Source: Eggerthellaceae bacterium
Lineage (GTDB): Bacteria > Actinomycetota > Coriobacteriia > Coriobacteriales > Eggerthellaceae
Assembly: GCA_017459925.1 (NCBI GenBank)
Contig: JAFUCC010000011.1
Location: 1-39,011 of the forward strand
Direction of reading: 5' to 3'
Length of the DNA stretch: 39,011 nt
The translations under genes were made by a program, and so were the position numbers. Below are positions 21,451-29,178 of the stretch, one piece after another. A model generated the notes under the pieces. The model was not told where the DNA came from. It saw only the letters and a list, made by a program, of their open reading frames with translations, and ran no database searches. Within the stretch, counting starts at the first letter, position 1. Every line of letters begins with the position of its first letter.

Positions 21451-22821
21451 TTACGCTACGAGCTGGGACAACGCATATGGCGGAACGGTGCGGACCTCGA
21501 GGTCGTTGCGGTAGCGGCGCGAGATGTTCTGGCCCGAAACCTGCAGCACGTAGGGGCTGTCGTAGCGGGTGGCGAAATCGCGGGCGGCCGTGGCGCGCGT
21601 AAGCTTTTGACCTGGGTTTACGTCGATGGGAATGGGGCGATCGTAGGTCTGCAGGACGAACTGGGCCTCGTGCTTGCTCTTCATGCCCCAGTAATACGGC
21701 TGCTCACCTGCGGCAACGAGCTCTTGCATGACGAAATTCTCGGCAAGCCCCACGCTGAACAGCGGCTGGCGGAACGGGGCCTCGTCGGGCGATGCTTCGG
21801 CGACATCTGCCAAGGTGGCGCCGTACGCTCGGGAAAGCAGGCCGGTATCGGCGACGTAGGCCTTGAACGCCGACGGGTTCTCGTAGGCCTTCAACGTGGG
21901 CTGCGCAACGTCGTAACCGGCGGAACTCACGGGCGCTCCCCCACCGCTGACCTGGGTGCACAGGTTCACGAAACCCGCTTGCTGCAGCCATTCCAGAGCC
22001 GATGCGTAACGCTCGGCTTTGGCGCCGCGGGCGATGTACTTCCACATGAATTTCGTGGAGCCCGTCGACTTCGCCAACTGGGCCGGAAGGCTCTTCCACG
22101 TGGCCGCGATCTTGGAGGGATCGACCCCTTCCGCGTCGAGCGACATGCTGGCCATGTACAGCGTTTGGATGGATTCCTGGACGGAGCGCGCGTCGTCGAT
22201 TTGGCGGGTTTGCGCGTAGCGTTCGACGGTCTGCGGCATGCCGCCCACGAGCAGGTATTCGCGGTACAGGCCCATCATTTTCTCGTGGATCGGACAGGGC
22301 TTCAATTCGCGCGCGCACTCGGCCGCGATGTCGTACGACGGACCCTCGCCGAGGGCCCAGCAGAACTCCTCGAAATCGAGCGGATGGACCGTTTCGGTGT
22401 TGACGTGTTCGGTGGGCAAAACCGCATGTGAGCCGCGCGCCAAATGCACGCCGAGCGAGCTTCCGGCGGCCGCCACGGGAAGCTCGGGAAAGTCGGTTTT
22501 GAAGCGGCGCAACGACATGAGCGCATCGTCGCAAAGCTGGATTTCGTCGAGCACCAAAAGGGCGTTTTCGGGGTTGACGTTTTGCCCCATGAGGGCCTCG
22601 AGATTTCGCAGGATTTCGCGCGGATCTTCGGTCCTTTCGAAGACCGATGCGGCGTACGGATTCACCGAGAAATCGACGTGTATGAGATCGCGCTGCGTGC
22701 GCTGCGCGAGGCCTTCCAAAAGCGTGGTCTTGCCCACCCCGCGCGCACCGAAAAGAACCAGCGGCTTGCGGTGGCTCGAGCGAATCCAGACATCAAAAGA
22801 GGAATCCATTTTCCTTCGCAT
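21451..22821 (-). CDS. ATP-binding protein, AAA ATPase with DUF4143-type C-terminus
   Basis: The predicted protein has 456 residues. The start is taken at 22821 (MRRKMDSSFD) because GAAAGG lies upstream and the further upstream frame is AT-rich, unlike coding sequence. Walker A is GARGVGKTT (residues 25-33) and Walker B is LLVLDE (89-93). A sensor-1-like AAAGSS follows. The second half matches the DUF4143 layout: LVGGMP helix region, YVADTGLL, LAENFVMQEL, then YYWGMKSKHEAQFVL and IPIDVNPGQ. The last motif corresponds to the PD-(D/E)xK-like end of this family, where IPIEVK is usual; here the Lys is replaced by Asn, so nuclease activity is doubtful. Such ATPases are common single-gene accessory modules of unknown role. 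No partner gene is adjacent. A family 1 element lies at its 3' end. Confidence 0.9.
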   Translation of the reverse strand: MRRKMDSSFDVWIRSSHRKPLVLFGARGVGKTTLLEGLAQRTQRDLIHVDFSVNPYAASVFERTEDPREILRNLEALMGQNVNPENALLVLDEIQLCDDALMSLRRFKTDFPELPVAAAGSSLGVHLARGSHAVLPTEHVNTETVHPLDFEEFCWALGEGPSYDIAAECARELKPCPIHEKMMGLYREYLLVGGMPQTVERYAQTRQIDDARSVQESIQTLYMASMSLDAEGVDPSKIAATWKSLPAQLAKSTGSTKFMWKYIARGAKAERYASALEWLQQAGFVNLCTQVSGGGAPVSSAGYDVAQPTLKAYENPSAFKAYVADTGLLSRAYGATLADVAEASPDEAPFRQPLFSVGLAENFVMQELVAAGEQPYYWGMKSKHEAQFVLQTYDRPIPIDVNPGQKLTRATAARDFATRYDSPYVLQVSGQNISRRYRNDLEVRTVPPYALSQLVA

Positions 22822-23287
22822 CGTTCTGCCTTTCAGTAGTGTGTTTGACGCGATTTCTAGAAAAAATTTCACAGCCGTATTCAATTGTTGGAAATTTTTG
22901 CACAATGCGGAAATAATTTCAAATTTTGTATCGTCGTGTACCAATGTTGCACACTTTTGGATCGACGGGCTTTTTTACCCGCGCGGACGTTTTCGAGGCT
23001 TAAAACGGCTTAGAATCGCTCGGATTTTTTGCTGGGGAGGGAAGGGTTGGGCGCCGCCGCGATTTGAACGTCACCCCAGGGGTGATGTTCAAATTTTCTG
23101 AAGCTCCGTTTTGGCGCAGAGGCGTTCCTTCAATTTGAACGTCACCCCTGGGGTGACGTTCAAATCGCGGCGGCGCCCAACCCTTCCCTCCTCCTGCCCC
23201 GCTTTGACGATGTGGTGTCGTTCTGCGCGAGGGCGCGGAATGCGTGGTACTGTTCTTCTGAACGCTTTTTGGAAGGGGTTGAAACTC
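22822..23287. other. Divergent intergenic region with AT-rich promoter zone and large inverted repeat
   Basis: This 466-bp gap separates the 5' ends of the ATPase (minus) and channel (plus) genes. The left half (22830-22960) is AT-rich, includes a 9-bp inverted repeat AAAAATTTC (22862-22870) / GAAATTTTT (22891-22899), and probably holds the ATPase promoter. The right half contains the 23036-23191 repeat. No small gene with a credible ribosome site was found. Confidence 0.55.
23036..23191. repeat. Family 1 paired element with GC-rich flanks, 60-bp inverted arms
   Basis: Palindromes 23064-23092 and 23135-23163 are in inverted orientation. Their outer flanks (23036-23063 and 23164-23191, containing GGGCGCCGCCGCG and its complement) are also reverse complements. 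The total arm is about 60 bp with only isolated mismatches and a 36-bp loop. Transcribed RNA would form a very stable hairpin. It lies upstream of the channel gene, not at a gene end, so a plain terminator role is unlikely. Confidence 0.9.
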
Positions 23288-24109
23288 GTGGAAATATCAG
23301 TGGCTCAGTCGTATCTCGGAGACATACTTCACATCATCTCCCAGGCGATGCTGGTGCCTGTTATCGCGGCCCTGATTTTGCTCATCGCCTATGCGCTGTT
23401 TTCCGTCGGAAGCCTGTTTTCCGAATACATGAGCGAGCGTCGAAAATTCAAAGCGGTGATGCCAAAATTCTTGGCGGATCTGACGGCAGCCGAGCAAGCG
23501 GACATTCCGGATGTCATCAATAACAGTGGGTTAATTAGTCGACAAAAGACGGCGCTTCTGACGGTCTACGATTACCGCATGTTGCCGAGCGACACGTTGG
23601 TCGGACTGACGCGTCGGTTGGTCACCGAGGAAGCCGCGCGCTACGAGAAGATCCGATCGCGCAACAGCATGGCTGCGCGCATCTCTCCGATGGTCGGTTT
23701 GATGGGAACCCTGATTCCTCTGGGCCCCGGCATCGACGCGTTGGGTCGCGCCGACACTGCGGCGCTTTCCGCTTCGTTGCTCATCGCGTTCGACACGACG
23801 GTCGCCGGTCTTATCGTGGCGGCAGTGTGCTTGCTCGTGGCGCGGACGCGCGGGCGTTGGTACGACGACTACATGTCGGCGCTCGACACCGCCATGGGTA
23901 GCATGGTCGAGAAGATCGAAAAGATGCGCGAATCCGGAGAGATCCTTACCGAGACCCCTTCTAATTATGCATTCGTGTTCGAGCTGACGCGCGGCCAACG
24001 CGTGAGGGCCGGCGGCATCGATTCCGCATCGGGGTCGGCAGCGGGCGCCTCGGGCGGCGGCGCGGGAAGCGCGGGCGCGCTCGACTCGCAAGTGCTTCCG
24101 CGAGTGTAG
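23288..24109 (+). CDS. MotA/TolQ/ExbB family proton-channel protein
   Basis: The predicted protein has 273 residues and probably acts as the multi-span half of a proton-driven motor. GTG 23288 is chosen as start because GGAAGGGG sits nine bases upstream; an earlier in-frame ATG at 23111 would translate the palindromic repeat. Membrane spans are likely at 21-43, 127-150 and 163-186. The second and third form the family signature: SPMVGLMGTLIPLGPGID, then LIAFDTTVAGLIVAAV. A cytoplasmic loop (about 45-125) separates spans 1 and 2, as in ExbB/TolQ. The C-terminus ends in a Ser/Gly/Ala tail of about 30 residues. It is followed by a DUF2149 gene after 66 bp, the pairing known from methanogens and other anaerobes. 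It is therefore taken as ExbB-like with DUF2149 as ExbD-like partner; the driven process is unknown. Confidence 0.9.
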   Translation: MEISVAQSYLGDILHIISQAMLVPVIAALILLIAYALFSVGSLFSEYMSERRKFKAVMPKFLADLTAAEQADIPDVINNSGLISRQKTALLTVYDYRMLPSDTLVGLTRRLVTEEAARYEKIRSRNSMAARISPMVGLMGTLIPLGPGIDALGRADTAALSASLLIAFDTTVAGLIVAAVCLLVARTRGRWYDDYMSALDTAMGSMVEKIEKMRESGEILTETPSNYAFVFELTRGQRVRAGGIDSASGSAAGASGGGAGSAGALDSQVLPRV

Positions 24110-24175
24110 GTTTCCCAAACATTCGCGGGAAGCGGTTGGTTGGCATCGGCAAGAGCCAAGGAGTCGGAATCGGTT

Positions 24176-24613
24176 ATGGCGAGTTACTTCAAATCGAATT
24201 ACAACCCTCAGTGGTGGAAGCAGCAGCGCGAGGAAGTCGACCCGATGTCGTCGATGGGCAACATGGGCGACATCATGCTTGTGTTCGCATGCGGGCTTAT
24301 GGTGGCCCTCGTCGTTGCGTGGAACGTTGACTTGGGGAAGTTCGCGCAAGTGGAAATGGGCGAGACGACCGAAGTCGACAACATAGAGCAAGTGACCGAG
24401 ATGCTGTACGGCGAAGGCAACGCCTTCGTGGAGAAGGGCACGGTGTACCAGGACCCGACAACCGGCAAGTACTATTTAGTAGAGACAGGCGCCGCGGCGG
24501 AATCGGTGAGCGAGGATGGCTCCGGGGCCGATGCCGAGGCTGATGCCGAGGCTGATGCCGAGCGCGGCGCGGGCTCTGGCGTGGATTCCGGGTCGGAAGG
24601 CAGCCAGAGGTAG
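24176..24613 (+). CDS. DUF2149 protein, ExbD-like partner of the channel
   Basis: The predicted protein has 145 residues. ATG 24176 is preceded by AAGGAG 12 bases upstream; the in-frame TTG at 24140 is less likely. A short cytoplasmic N-terminus (YNPQWWKQQREEVDP) precedes one membrane span at about 31-50, GDIMLVFACGLMVALVVAW. Asp32 sits at the start of the span in a D-[IV]-M-L-V context, like the proton-carrying Asp of ExbD/TolR (D-V-M-L-V). The outside part is small (51-110) and ends in an Ala/Asp/Glu tail (117-131). ExbD proteins normally have a longer folded outer domain, so this is a minimal partner. It lies between the channel gene and the Pro/Glu-rich surface protein and is likely co-transcribed with both. 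Confidence 0.85.
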   Translation: MASYFKSNYNPQWWKQQREEVDPMSSMGNMGDIMLVFACGLMVALVVAWNVDLGKFAQVEMGETTEVDNIEQVTEMLYGEGNAFVEKGTVYQDPTTGKYYLVETGAAAESVSEDGSGADAEADAEADAERGAGSGVDSGSEGSQR

Positions 24614-24623
24614 GCAGAGGCAG

Positions 24624-24656
24624 CAGGAGTAACGGGAGCGACGGGAGCGGCAGGAG
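24624..24656 (+). promoter_or_regulatory. Four Shine-Dalgarno-like motifs in a 9-bp tandem repeat
   Basis: CAGGAG (24624), CGGGAG (24633), CGGGAG (24642) and CAGGAG (24651) recur with exact 9-base spacing. The last copy is seven bases before ATG 24664 and is the working ribosome site. The extra copies could act as standby sites or reflect slippage. Confidence 0.7.
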
Positions 24657-24663
24657 TAGGCGA

Positions 24664-27600
24664 ATGCACCTGAGCGCGACAGCACGACAACGTGTGGTTC
24701 AGGCCCTGAGGGTCTTGCTGGTGTTTACGCTCGTGTTCTGGAGCTCGTTCAGGATCGAGATGCTGGCGTTCGCCGACGACCCCGCAGACGACGGGGCTGG
24801 CGACGCCCCCGCGGTTCAACCCGAGCCGGAGCCCGAACCCGAACCGACGCCTGAACCGGAGCCCGAACCAGAGCCCACCCCCACCCCGACGCCCGACCCC
24901 GAGCAGCCGGATGATGGCGGCGATGATTCGGGAGACGACGCCGGCGGCACCGGCGCGGGCACGGGCGGCGGCACAGGCACCACCGGTGGCAACACGCAGA
25001 ACTCGCAGCCTGCCGCCGATGCCAAGGTAGAGGTTACGGGGCTGAGCATTCACATCCTGGACGAGAACGGCCGCGACGTTTCATCGCGCGCGGGCGCGCT
25101 GGTGGCCGAGCTGAACGTGAAGAACGGCAGCGCGAGCCAGGTGAGCATGCCCTCCATCGACACCGTGAAGGGCGACGTGAAGTTCTTCCCCGTCATCGAG
25201 AAGTCGGACGGGTCGCGGATCGACGCGAGCGGGCTTGTCGATTGGCGCGTGGAAGTGGGAGCGGATGCTGCCGACTTCGTGGACAGCGGCGGGCGCAAGT
25301 CGAGCATGCTGCTGGCGAAGGGCACGAGCGACGCCGAAGTGGTGGCCGTGTGCTCGCTGAGGTCGGAGGCGTATTCGCAGCTGGGGCTTTCGGGCAACGT
25401 GCGCATCCGGTTCAGCGTGAGCGTCATGGAGCAGGCTGGCGCCTACATCGAGTCGATTCAGATCCTGGACGCGAACGGCAACGTCGTGAGCCCGTACCAG
25501 GAGATGAAGCTCGACCTGGCCGACGGGCAGACGGTTTCGCACCAGTTCTCGGCGCGGCTGACCGTGTGCAACCCCGCCGCAAACGCGAACCCGAAGACGT
25601 ACACGCTTTCCACCGCCGACGCGGCGGGCGCGAGCGACCGCGACCGCGAGCTGCTGGCGAGCCTGCAGTGGTCGGTGAGCGATTCCGACGGCGCGTCGAT
25701 TGACGGCACGGGCCGGTTCACCGCCTCGAAGAAGATGGTGACCGACGTTAGGTGCACCACGGGCATGGGGCGCGCGGGCGGCTCGGTTCCCGCCGTCATT
25801 ACGGTGAACACGGGCGTGGACGCCGACGTGCAGGGCGCATCGCACCCGCAGGACACGCTTCTGGTGGTGGCGCCGGCCAGCGTGGCCATGAGCGCAGCCG
25901 GAGCTGCGGCGGGCGCGGGTGCCGCGGCGGGTGATGGCGCAGGCGGCGACGGCGCGCAGGGCGAGCCCATTAACAGGGCGTATTCGCTGGGCGAGCTTTC
26001 CGGCATCGGCTGGACGAGCACGACCTGCACGCTGAGCGGCGGCGCGGGCGGTTCTACGACCATTACCGGCGAAGGGCCCGGCCTGGTGGCGCTGCTGCGC
26101 GACGCCGGCGTCGACCTGAGCAAGGTTCAGTCGGTGACGTTCGTGAACTACCAGGGCGAATCGATTTCAATTGACTGGCAGAGCATCGGCGGCGAGCGCG
26201 CGGGCGCGATTCTGGCCGCAAACTCGATCGTTCACGTTGATGGCGACGATGGGTCGTCGAGCCTGCTGAAGAACACGCGTTTCCGCCTGCTCGTGGGCGA
26301 TGGCGTATCGGTCGACTCGGCGCTGTCGTGGATTAACACGGTGCGCGTGAACGGCGAGGGCTCGTCTGGCAGCGGCAGCGGCAGCGCTTCTTCCGAGGGG
26401 CTGCGCGCGGCGATTGGGTACGTGCCCGTGGCGATGGGCAAGACGGCGTTTTTGTCTGCGAGCGTCGTGGGCCTGTACCAGGGCGAGCAGTTCGGGTACG
26501 AGTGGCAGGAATCGAACGACGGCGGCATTACGTGGACGAACACGGTTGCCGGGTCGGGCGATGCGGGCAGCTCGGGCTCGGGCTCGGGTTCGGGTTCGGG
26601 GGCTTCTGGGGCCGCTGGGGCCGCCAAGCCGCAGCCGCTGAAGTCGCAGACCCTTCGCGTTCCCACGTCTGAAACCACGATCGGGCGCATGTACCGCGTC
26701 GTGATCACCACGAGCATGGACCGCGTGGCGCAATCGCAGGCCATCACCATCGAGGAGAACACCGGCTTTTCGGCATCGCTTGCGTACGACCCGCCCGAGG
26801 CGGGCGAGGTGGCGTTCTTCACCACGAGCGTGACCGGCGTCGACCCCGCCGACATCACCGATTACGTGTGGGAGTGGACCGAGGACGGCGGCGACACGTG
26901 GACCGAGATAGCCGACAGCCGCGGGCTTCCGACGTACGCCGCCAAGCTGGACCCGATCGAGGAGGACGGCGGCGCCGATGGCGAAGGCGACGGCGCGGAC
27001 GGTCCCGATGGTTCCGACGGCTATTACGACGAGGGCGACGAAGGCGGCAGCGAGAACAGCCTCGCCTCGAGCGTGTGGGTGCGCGTGCGCGTGCTGGCGA
27101 CCGAGGGGCGCGAGACCATTTCGAACGCCGTCATGCTGACCGTGCACGTCGATGACGACTACGGCAAGGGCCATGCGGCGTCGGAACCGAGCGACAAGCT
27201 GTCCGAGCAGCTGAACGAGCCCGGGTCGGACGAGGCGGCGGTGACGCCGACCGACTCCGAAGACGGCGGCGCGACGACGAACGGCGATGCGGCGAGCACT
27301 TCCCTCCCCCCGATGCACGAGGTGACGAGCATCACGATGGAGAACACGCCGCGGCACAGTTCGGGCGCGACGGGCGTTTCGTACGCGCCGACCGCCACGT
27401 CGCAGACGCCCGACGGCACCGAGCAGGCGCCCCAACCCGAGCCGGCGCCTTCCGACTCGCCGACCGACCTGGTGGTGAACCCGACGATCACCGCCGAGAT
27501 CGTCGAGCAGCAGACGGCCGTGAACGAGGCGATCACCGCGTCGCAGCCCGGCGCGCGTTGGACGGCGATCACGACGGTCGACCCCGACGGGCGCAACCTG

Positions 27601-27714
27601 AGCCGCATCCTGACCGGCAACCCGTTCGCGCCGTACGTCGCGCCTTTCGCATTCGGCATGACCGCCGCCGGCGTGCTCGAGGGCTTCCTCGGCTACCGCC
27701 GCAAGATCCGCTAG
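24664..27714 (+). CDS. Large Pro/Glu-rich secreted membrane-anchored protein with Ig-like modules
   Basis: The predicted protein has 1016 residues. The start is fixed by CAGGAG seven bases upstream. Residues 16-37 form a signal peptide or anchor (LVFTLVFWSSF, cleavage likely after MLAFA). Residues 51-80 are an alternating Pro-Glu / Pro-Thr stretch like the rigid spacer of TonB, followed by a Gly/Thr linker. Beta-rich modules follow: two Big-type Ig-like regions (about 125-400), a G-x-G-P-G-L-x-x-L-L-R-D-A-G-V-D region (about 480) that recalls oxidoreductase-fold surface modules, and two Ig-like modules with YEWQESNDGGITW (about 612) and YVWEWTEDGGDTW (about 734). The C-terminus has a membrane span (about 984-1009) ending YRRKIR. 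As third gene behind an ExbB/ExbD-like pair it may be the element moved by the motor; that is inference. No enzyme motif was seen. Confidence 0.85.
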   Translation: MHLSATARQRVVQALRVLLVFTLVFWSSFRIEMLAFADDPADDGAGDAPAVQPEPEPEPEPTPEPEPEPEPTPTPTPDPEQPDDGGDDSGDDAGGTGAGTGGGTGTTGGNTQNSQPAADAKVEVTGLSIHILDENGRDVSSRAGALVAELNVKNGSASQVSMPSIDTVKGDVKFFPVIEKSDGSRIDASGLVDWRVEVGADAADFVDSGGRKSSMLLAKGTSDAEVVAVCSLRSEAYSQLGLSGNVRIRFSVSVMEQAGAYIESIQILDANGNVVSPYQEMKLDLADGQTVSHQFSARLTVCNPAANANPKTYTLSTADAAGASDRDRELLASLQWSVSDSDGASIDGTGRFTASKKMVTDVRCTTGMGRAGGSVPAVITVNTGVDADVQGASHPQDTLLVVAPASVAMSAAGAAAGAGAAAGDGAGGDGAQGEPINRAYSLGELSGIGWTSTTCTLSGGAGGSTTITGEGPGLVALLRDAGVDLSKVQSVTFVNYQGESISIDWQSIGGERAGAILAANSIVHVDGDDGSSSLLKNTRFRLLVGDGVSVDSALSWINTVRVNGEGSSGSGSGSASSEGLRAAIGYVPVAMGKTAFLSASVVGLYQGEQFGYEWQESNDGGITWTNTVAGSGDAGSSGSGSGSGSGASGAAGAAKPQPLKSQTLRVPTSETTIGRMYRVVITTSMDRVAQSQAITIEENTGFSASLAYDPPEAGEVAFFTTSVTGVDPADITDYVWEWTEDGGDTWTEIADSRGLPTYAAKLDPIEEDGGADGEGDGADGPDGSDGYYDEGDEGGSENSLASSVWVRVRVLATEGRETISNAVMLTVHVDDDYGKGHAASEPSDKLSEQLNEPGSDEAAVTPTDSEDGGATTNGDAASTSLPPMHEVTSITMENTPRHSSGATGVSYAPTATSQTPDGTEQAPQPEPAPSDSPTDLVVNPTITAEIVEQQTAVNEAITASQPGARWTAITTVDPDGRNLSRILTGNPFAPYVAPFAFGMTAAGVLEGFLGYRRKIR

Positions 27715-27721
27715 CGACTTG

Positions 27722-27822
27722 GAATGAGTAGCAGGACGTTCCTGATACTCATTTTCGGAGAGCGCCCCAGCCCTCGGCACCTCTGCTGAAAATGAGTATC
27801 AGGAACGTCCTGCTACTCATTC
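27722..27822. repeat. Family 2 palindromic element, paired copy (101 bp)
   Basis: Arms 27722-27756 and 27788-27822 are exact 35-bp reverse complements with a 31-bp loop. Each arm is itself an imperfect palindrome: GAGTA, a variable base, CAGGA, ACGT or similar, TCCTG, a variable base, TACTC. It starts eight bases after the stop of the Pro/Glu-rich protein and may terminate its transcript. Confidence 0.9.
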
Positions 27823-27853
27823 TGGCTGTTACATTCCCGTCAAAGCAGTCGGT

Positions 27854-27859
27854 TATAAT
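27854..27859 (+). promoter_or_regulatory. Candidate -10 TATAAT for a leaderless transcript
   Basis: A perfect TATAAT ends nine bases before ATG 27869, and no Shine-Dalgarno site lies between. A weak -35 (TTACAT, 27829-27834) is 19 bases upstream. Transcription would start within about three bases of the ATG, so the gene is probably expressed from a leaderless or near-leaderless mRNA. Confidence 0.5.
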
Positions 27860-27868
27860 TGAACGCCC

Positions 27869-28918
27869 ATGAAACGAGCAGCTTCGACATGCAATTCGGC
27901 TTTATCGCGCGGTGCGCGATGGGGCGCGTGCGCGATTCTCGCGGGAACGCTTTTGGGTGGCGGCGCGGTTCCCTTCCCCACCCTTTCCCCCGAACGCGCC
28001 GAGGCGGCCGACGTGGTGTACGTGGCTGCGCCGAGCGAGTTCGGGTCGGTGGATTCCGGAACCGAGATCGAGCAGCTGACGAAAGCGTACGACCGCGCCC
28101 GGGCGGTGGCTGTCGTGTGCGACGTCCGAATGGCGGCGTATCAGAAGCGCGCCGAGGTTTTGGAATCGCAGGTTCTCGTGCAGCAGGAGCGTTGCGACAA
28201 CGCGATGCGCGAGCAATATAAGCTGCAGCAGAACCGCATCGGCGTCGTTGAAATGCTGCTGAGCTCCGATTCCCTCGACGACTTTTTGCGGCAAACGGAG
28301 TACATCGAGAGCATTAGCCGCGCAAACGTGAAGGCGATCAGCGCACTTCGGGACACGCAGAAGCGGTTGGAAGCGGTGCGTTCGAGCCTTGACGAGGCGA
28401 AGGCCTCTTCAGACGCCGTCTTGAACGTTGCAACCGAAGCCCTGGACATGGCGCGCGCGGCGCGGGCGGCAAAGCAGCAAGCTGGCTCGACCGGTTCGGG
28501 CGTGTCGTTCGACGGCGCGGATTGGTACATGACAGAATCCGAGTTCGTGGGCGTATGGGCGCCGCGCATCGACGCCTACTTGGCCGGGTCGCCGATGGCC
28601 GGGCTGGGCGAAGCGTTCGCGCGGGCGTCGTGGCGGTATTGCGTGGATCCGCGCTGGTCGCCGGCGATTTCCAACACGGAGAGCTCGAAGGGCGCGTACT
28701 GCATTCGCCCGCACAACGCGTGGGGCTGGGGCGCGGCGGACTCCGACCCGTACAACCTGGCGGCCGAGTGGGGCTCGTGGGAAGAGGCCATCGACGCGCA
28801 CGTGCGCGGGCTTGCCACCGGCTACGGCTACACGATCTCGAAAGCCGCGGCCGAGAAGTACTGCTCGTCTCCGGAAGACTGGTACAACAACACCAAGTCT
28901 CAAATGGAACTGATTTAA
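27869..28918 (+). CDS. Secreted coiled-coil murein hydrolase, lysozyme-like C-terminal domain (paralogue 1)
   Basis: The predicted protein has 349 residues. A Sec-type signal peptide spans about 1-46 (basic start, AILAGTLLGGGA core, cleavage near AEAA). Residues 60-205 are a long coiled coil with the RIGVVEMLLSSDSLDDFL motif seen in PcsB/CwlO-type hydrolases. Residues about 225-349 form a lysozyme-like domain: RIDAYLAGSPMAGLGEAFA, YCVDPRWSPAIS, then N-T-E-S-S-K-G with likely catalytic Glu271, NAWGWG, and GSWEEAIDAHVRGLATGYG. The family cuts peptidoglycan glycan strands, and the coiled coil usually keeps it inactive until a membrane partner pulls on it. The gene downstream is a close paralogue in its C-terminal half. 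The neighbouring channel pair is a possible regulator. The exact bond cut is not shown by sequence. Confidence 0.85.
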   Translation: MKRAASTCNSALSRGARWGACAILAGTLLGGGAVPFPTLSPERAEAADVVYVAAPSEFGSVDSGTEIEQLTKAYDRARAVAVVCDVRMAAYQKRAEVLESQVLVQQERCDNAMREQYKLQQNRIGVVEMLLSSDSLDDFLRQTEYIESISRANVKAISALRDTQKRLEAVRSSLDEAKASSDAVLNVATEALDMARAARAAKQQAGSTGSGVSFDGADWYMTESEFVGVWAPRIDAYLAGSPMAGLGEAFARASWRYCVDPRWSPAISNTESSKGAYCIRPHNAWGWGAADSDPYNLAAEWGSWEEAIDAHVRGLATGYGYTISKAAAEKYCSSPEDWYNNTKSQMELI

Positions 28919-28920
28919 GG

Positions 28921-29086
28921 ATTCGAACGCCACCCCGACTTGAACGTCACCCCAGGGGTGATGTTCAAATTTGGTGGAACTCCTCTTTTCACTGAAGCGT
29001 TTCTTCAATTTGACCATCACCCCTGGGGTGACGTTCAACTTGGGGTGACGTTCAACTGCCCGCCGTCCCCGGGGTGACGTTCGAAT
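28921..29086. repeat. Family 1 element nested inside another family 1 element
   Basis: The core pair is 28940-28968 and 29010-29038 with a 41-bp spacer like those of the other paired copies. Outside it lie further half-sites: ATTCGAACGCCACCCC (28921-28936) on the left, GGGGTGACGTTCAA (29042-29055) and GGGGTGACGTTCGAAT (29071-29086) on the right. The outermost left and right halves are reverse complements, as if a complete element had landed in the centre of an older one. It fills most of the gap between the two hydrolase genes. Confidence 0.85.
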
Positions 29087-29136
29087 CGCCATATGCGGTT
29101 TATATGGGCAGGGCGCGGGCACTCGGGCTAATTTCA

Positions 29137-29142
29137 TATAAT
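29137..29142 (+). promoter_or_regulatory. Candidate -10 TATAAT for the second hydrolase gene
   Basis: A perfect TATAAT lies 36 bases before GTG 29179 in an AT-rich patch. No clear -35 is present. Separation from the first hydrolase gene by a strong hairpin element makes an own promoter plausible. Confidence 0.4.
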
Positions 29143-29178
29143 TAAGTCGTAAATGCAGCAATCGAAAGCAGTTTAAAC

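Noticed and set aside
23111..23287. N-terminal extension of the channel protein from ATG 23111.
   Set aside because: It translates the palindromic repeat and adds a non-membrane, Arg-rich stretch; GTG 23288 has the proper ribosome site.
26167..27780. A 537-codon minus-strand frame.
   Set aside because: It is antisense to the Pro/Glu-rich protein and begins in a family 2 repeat; no ribosome site or domain.
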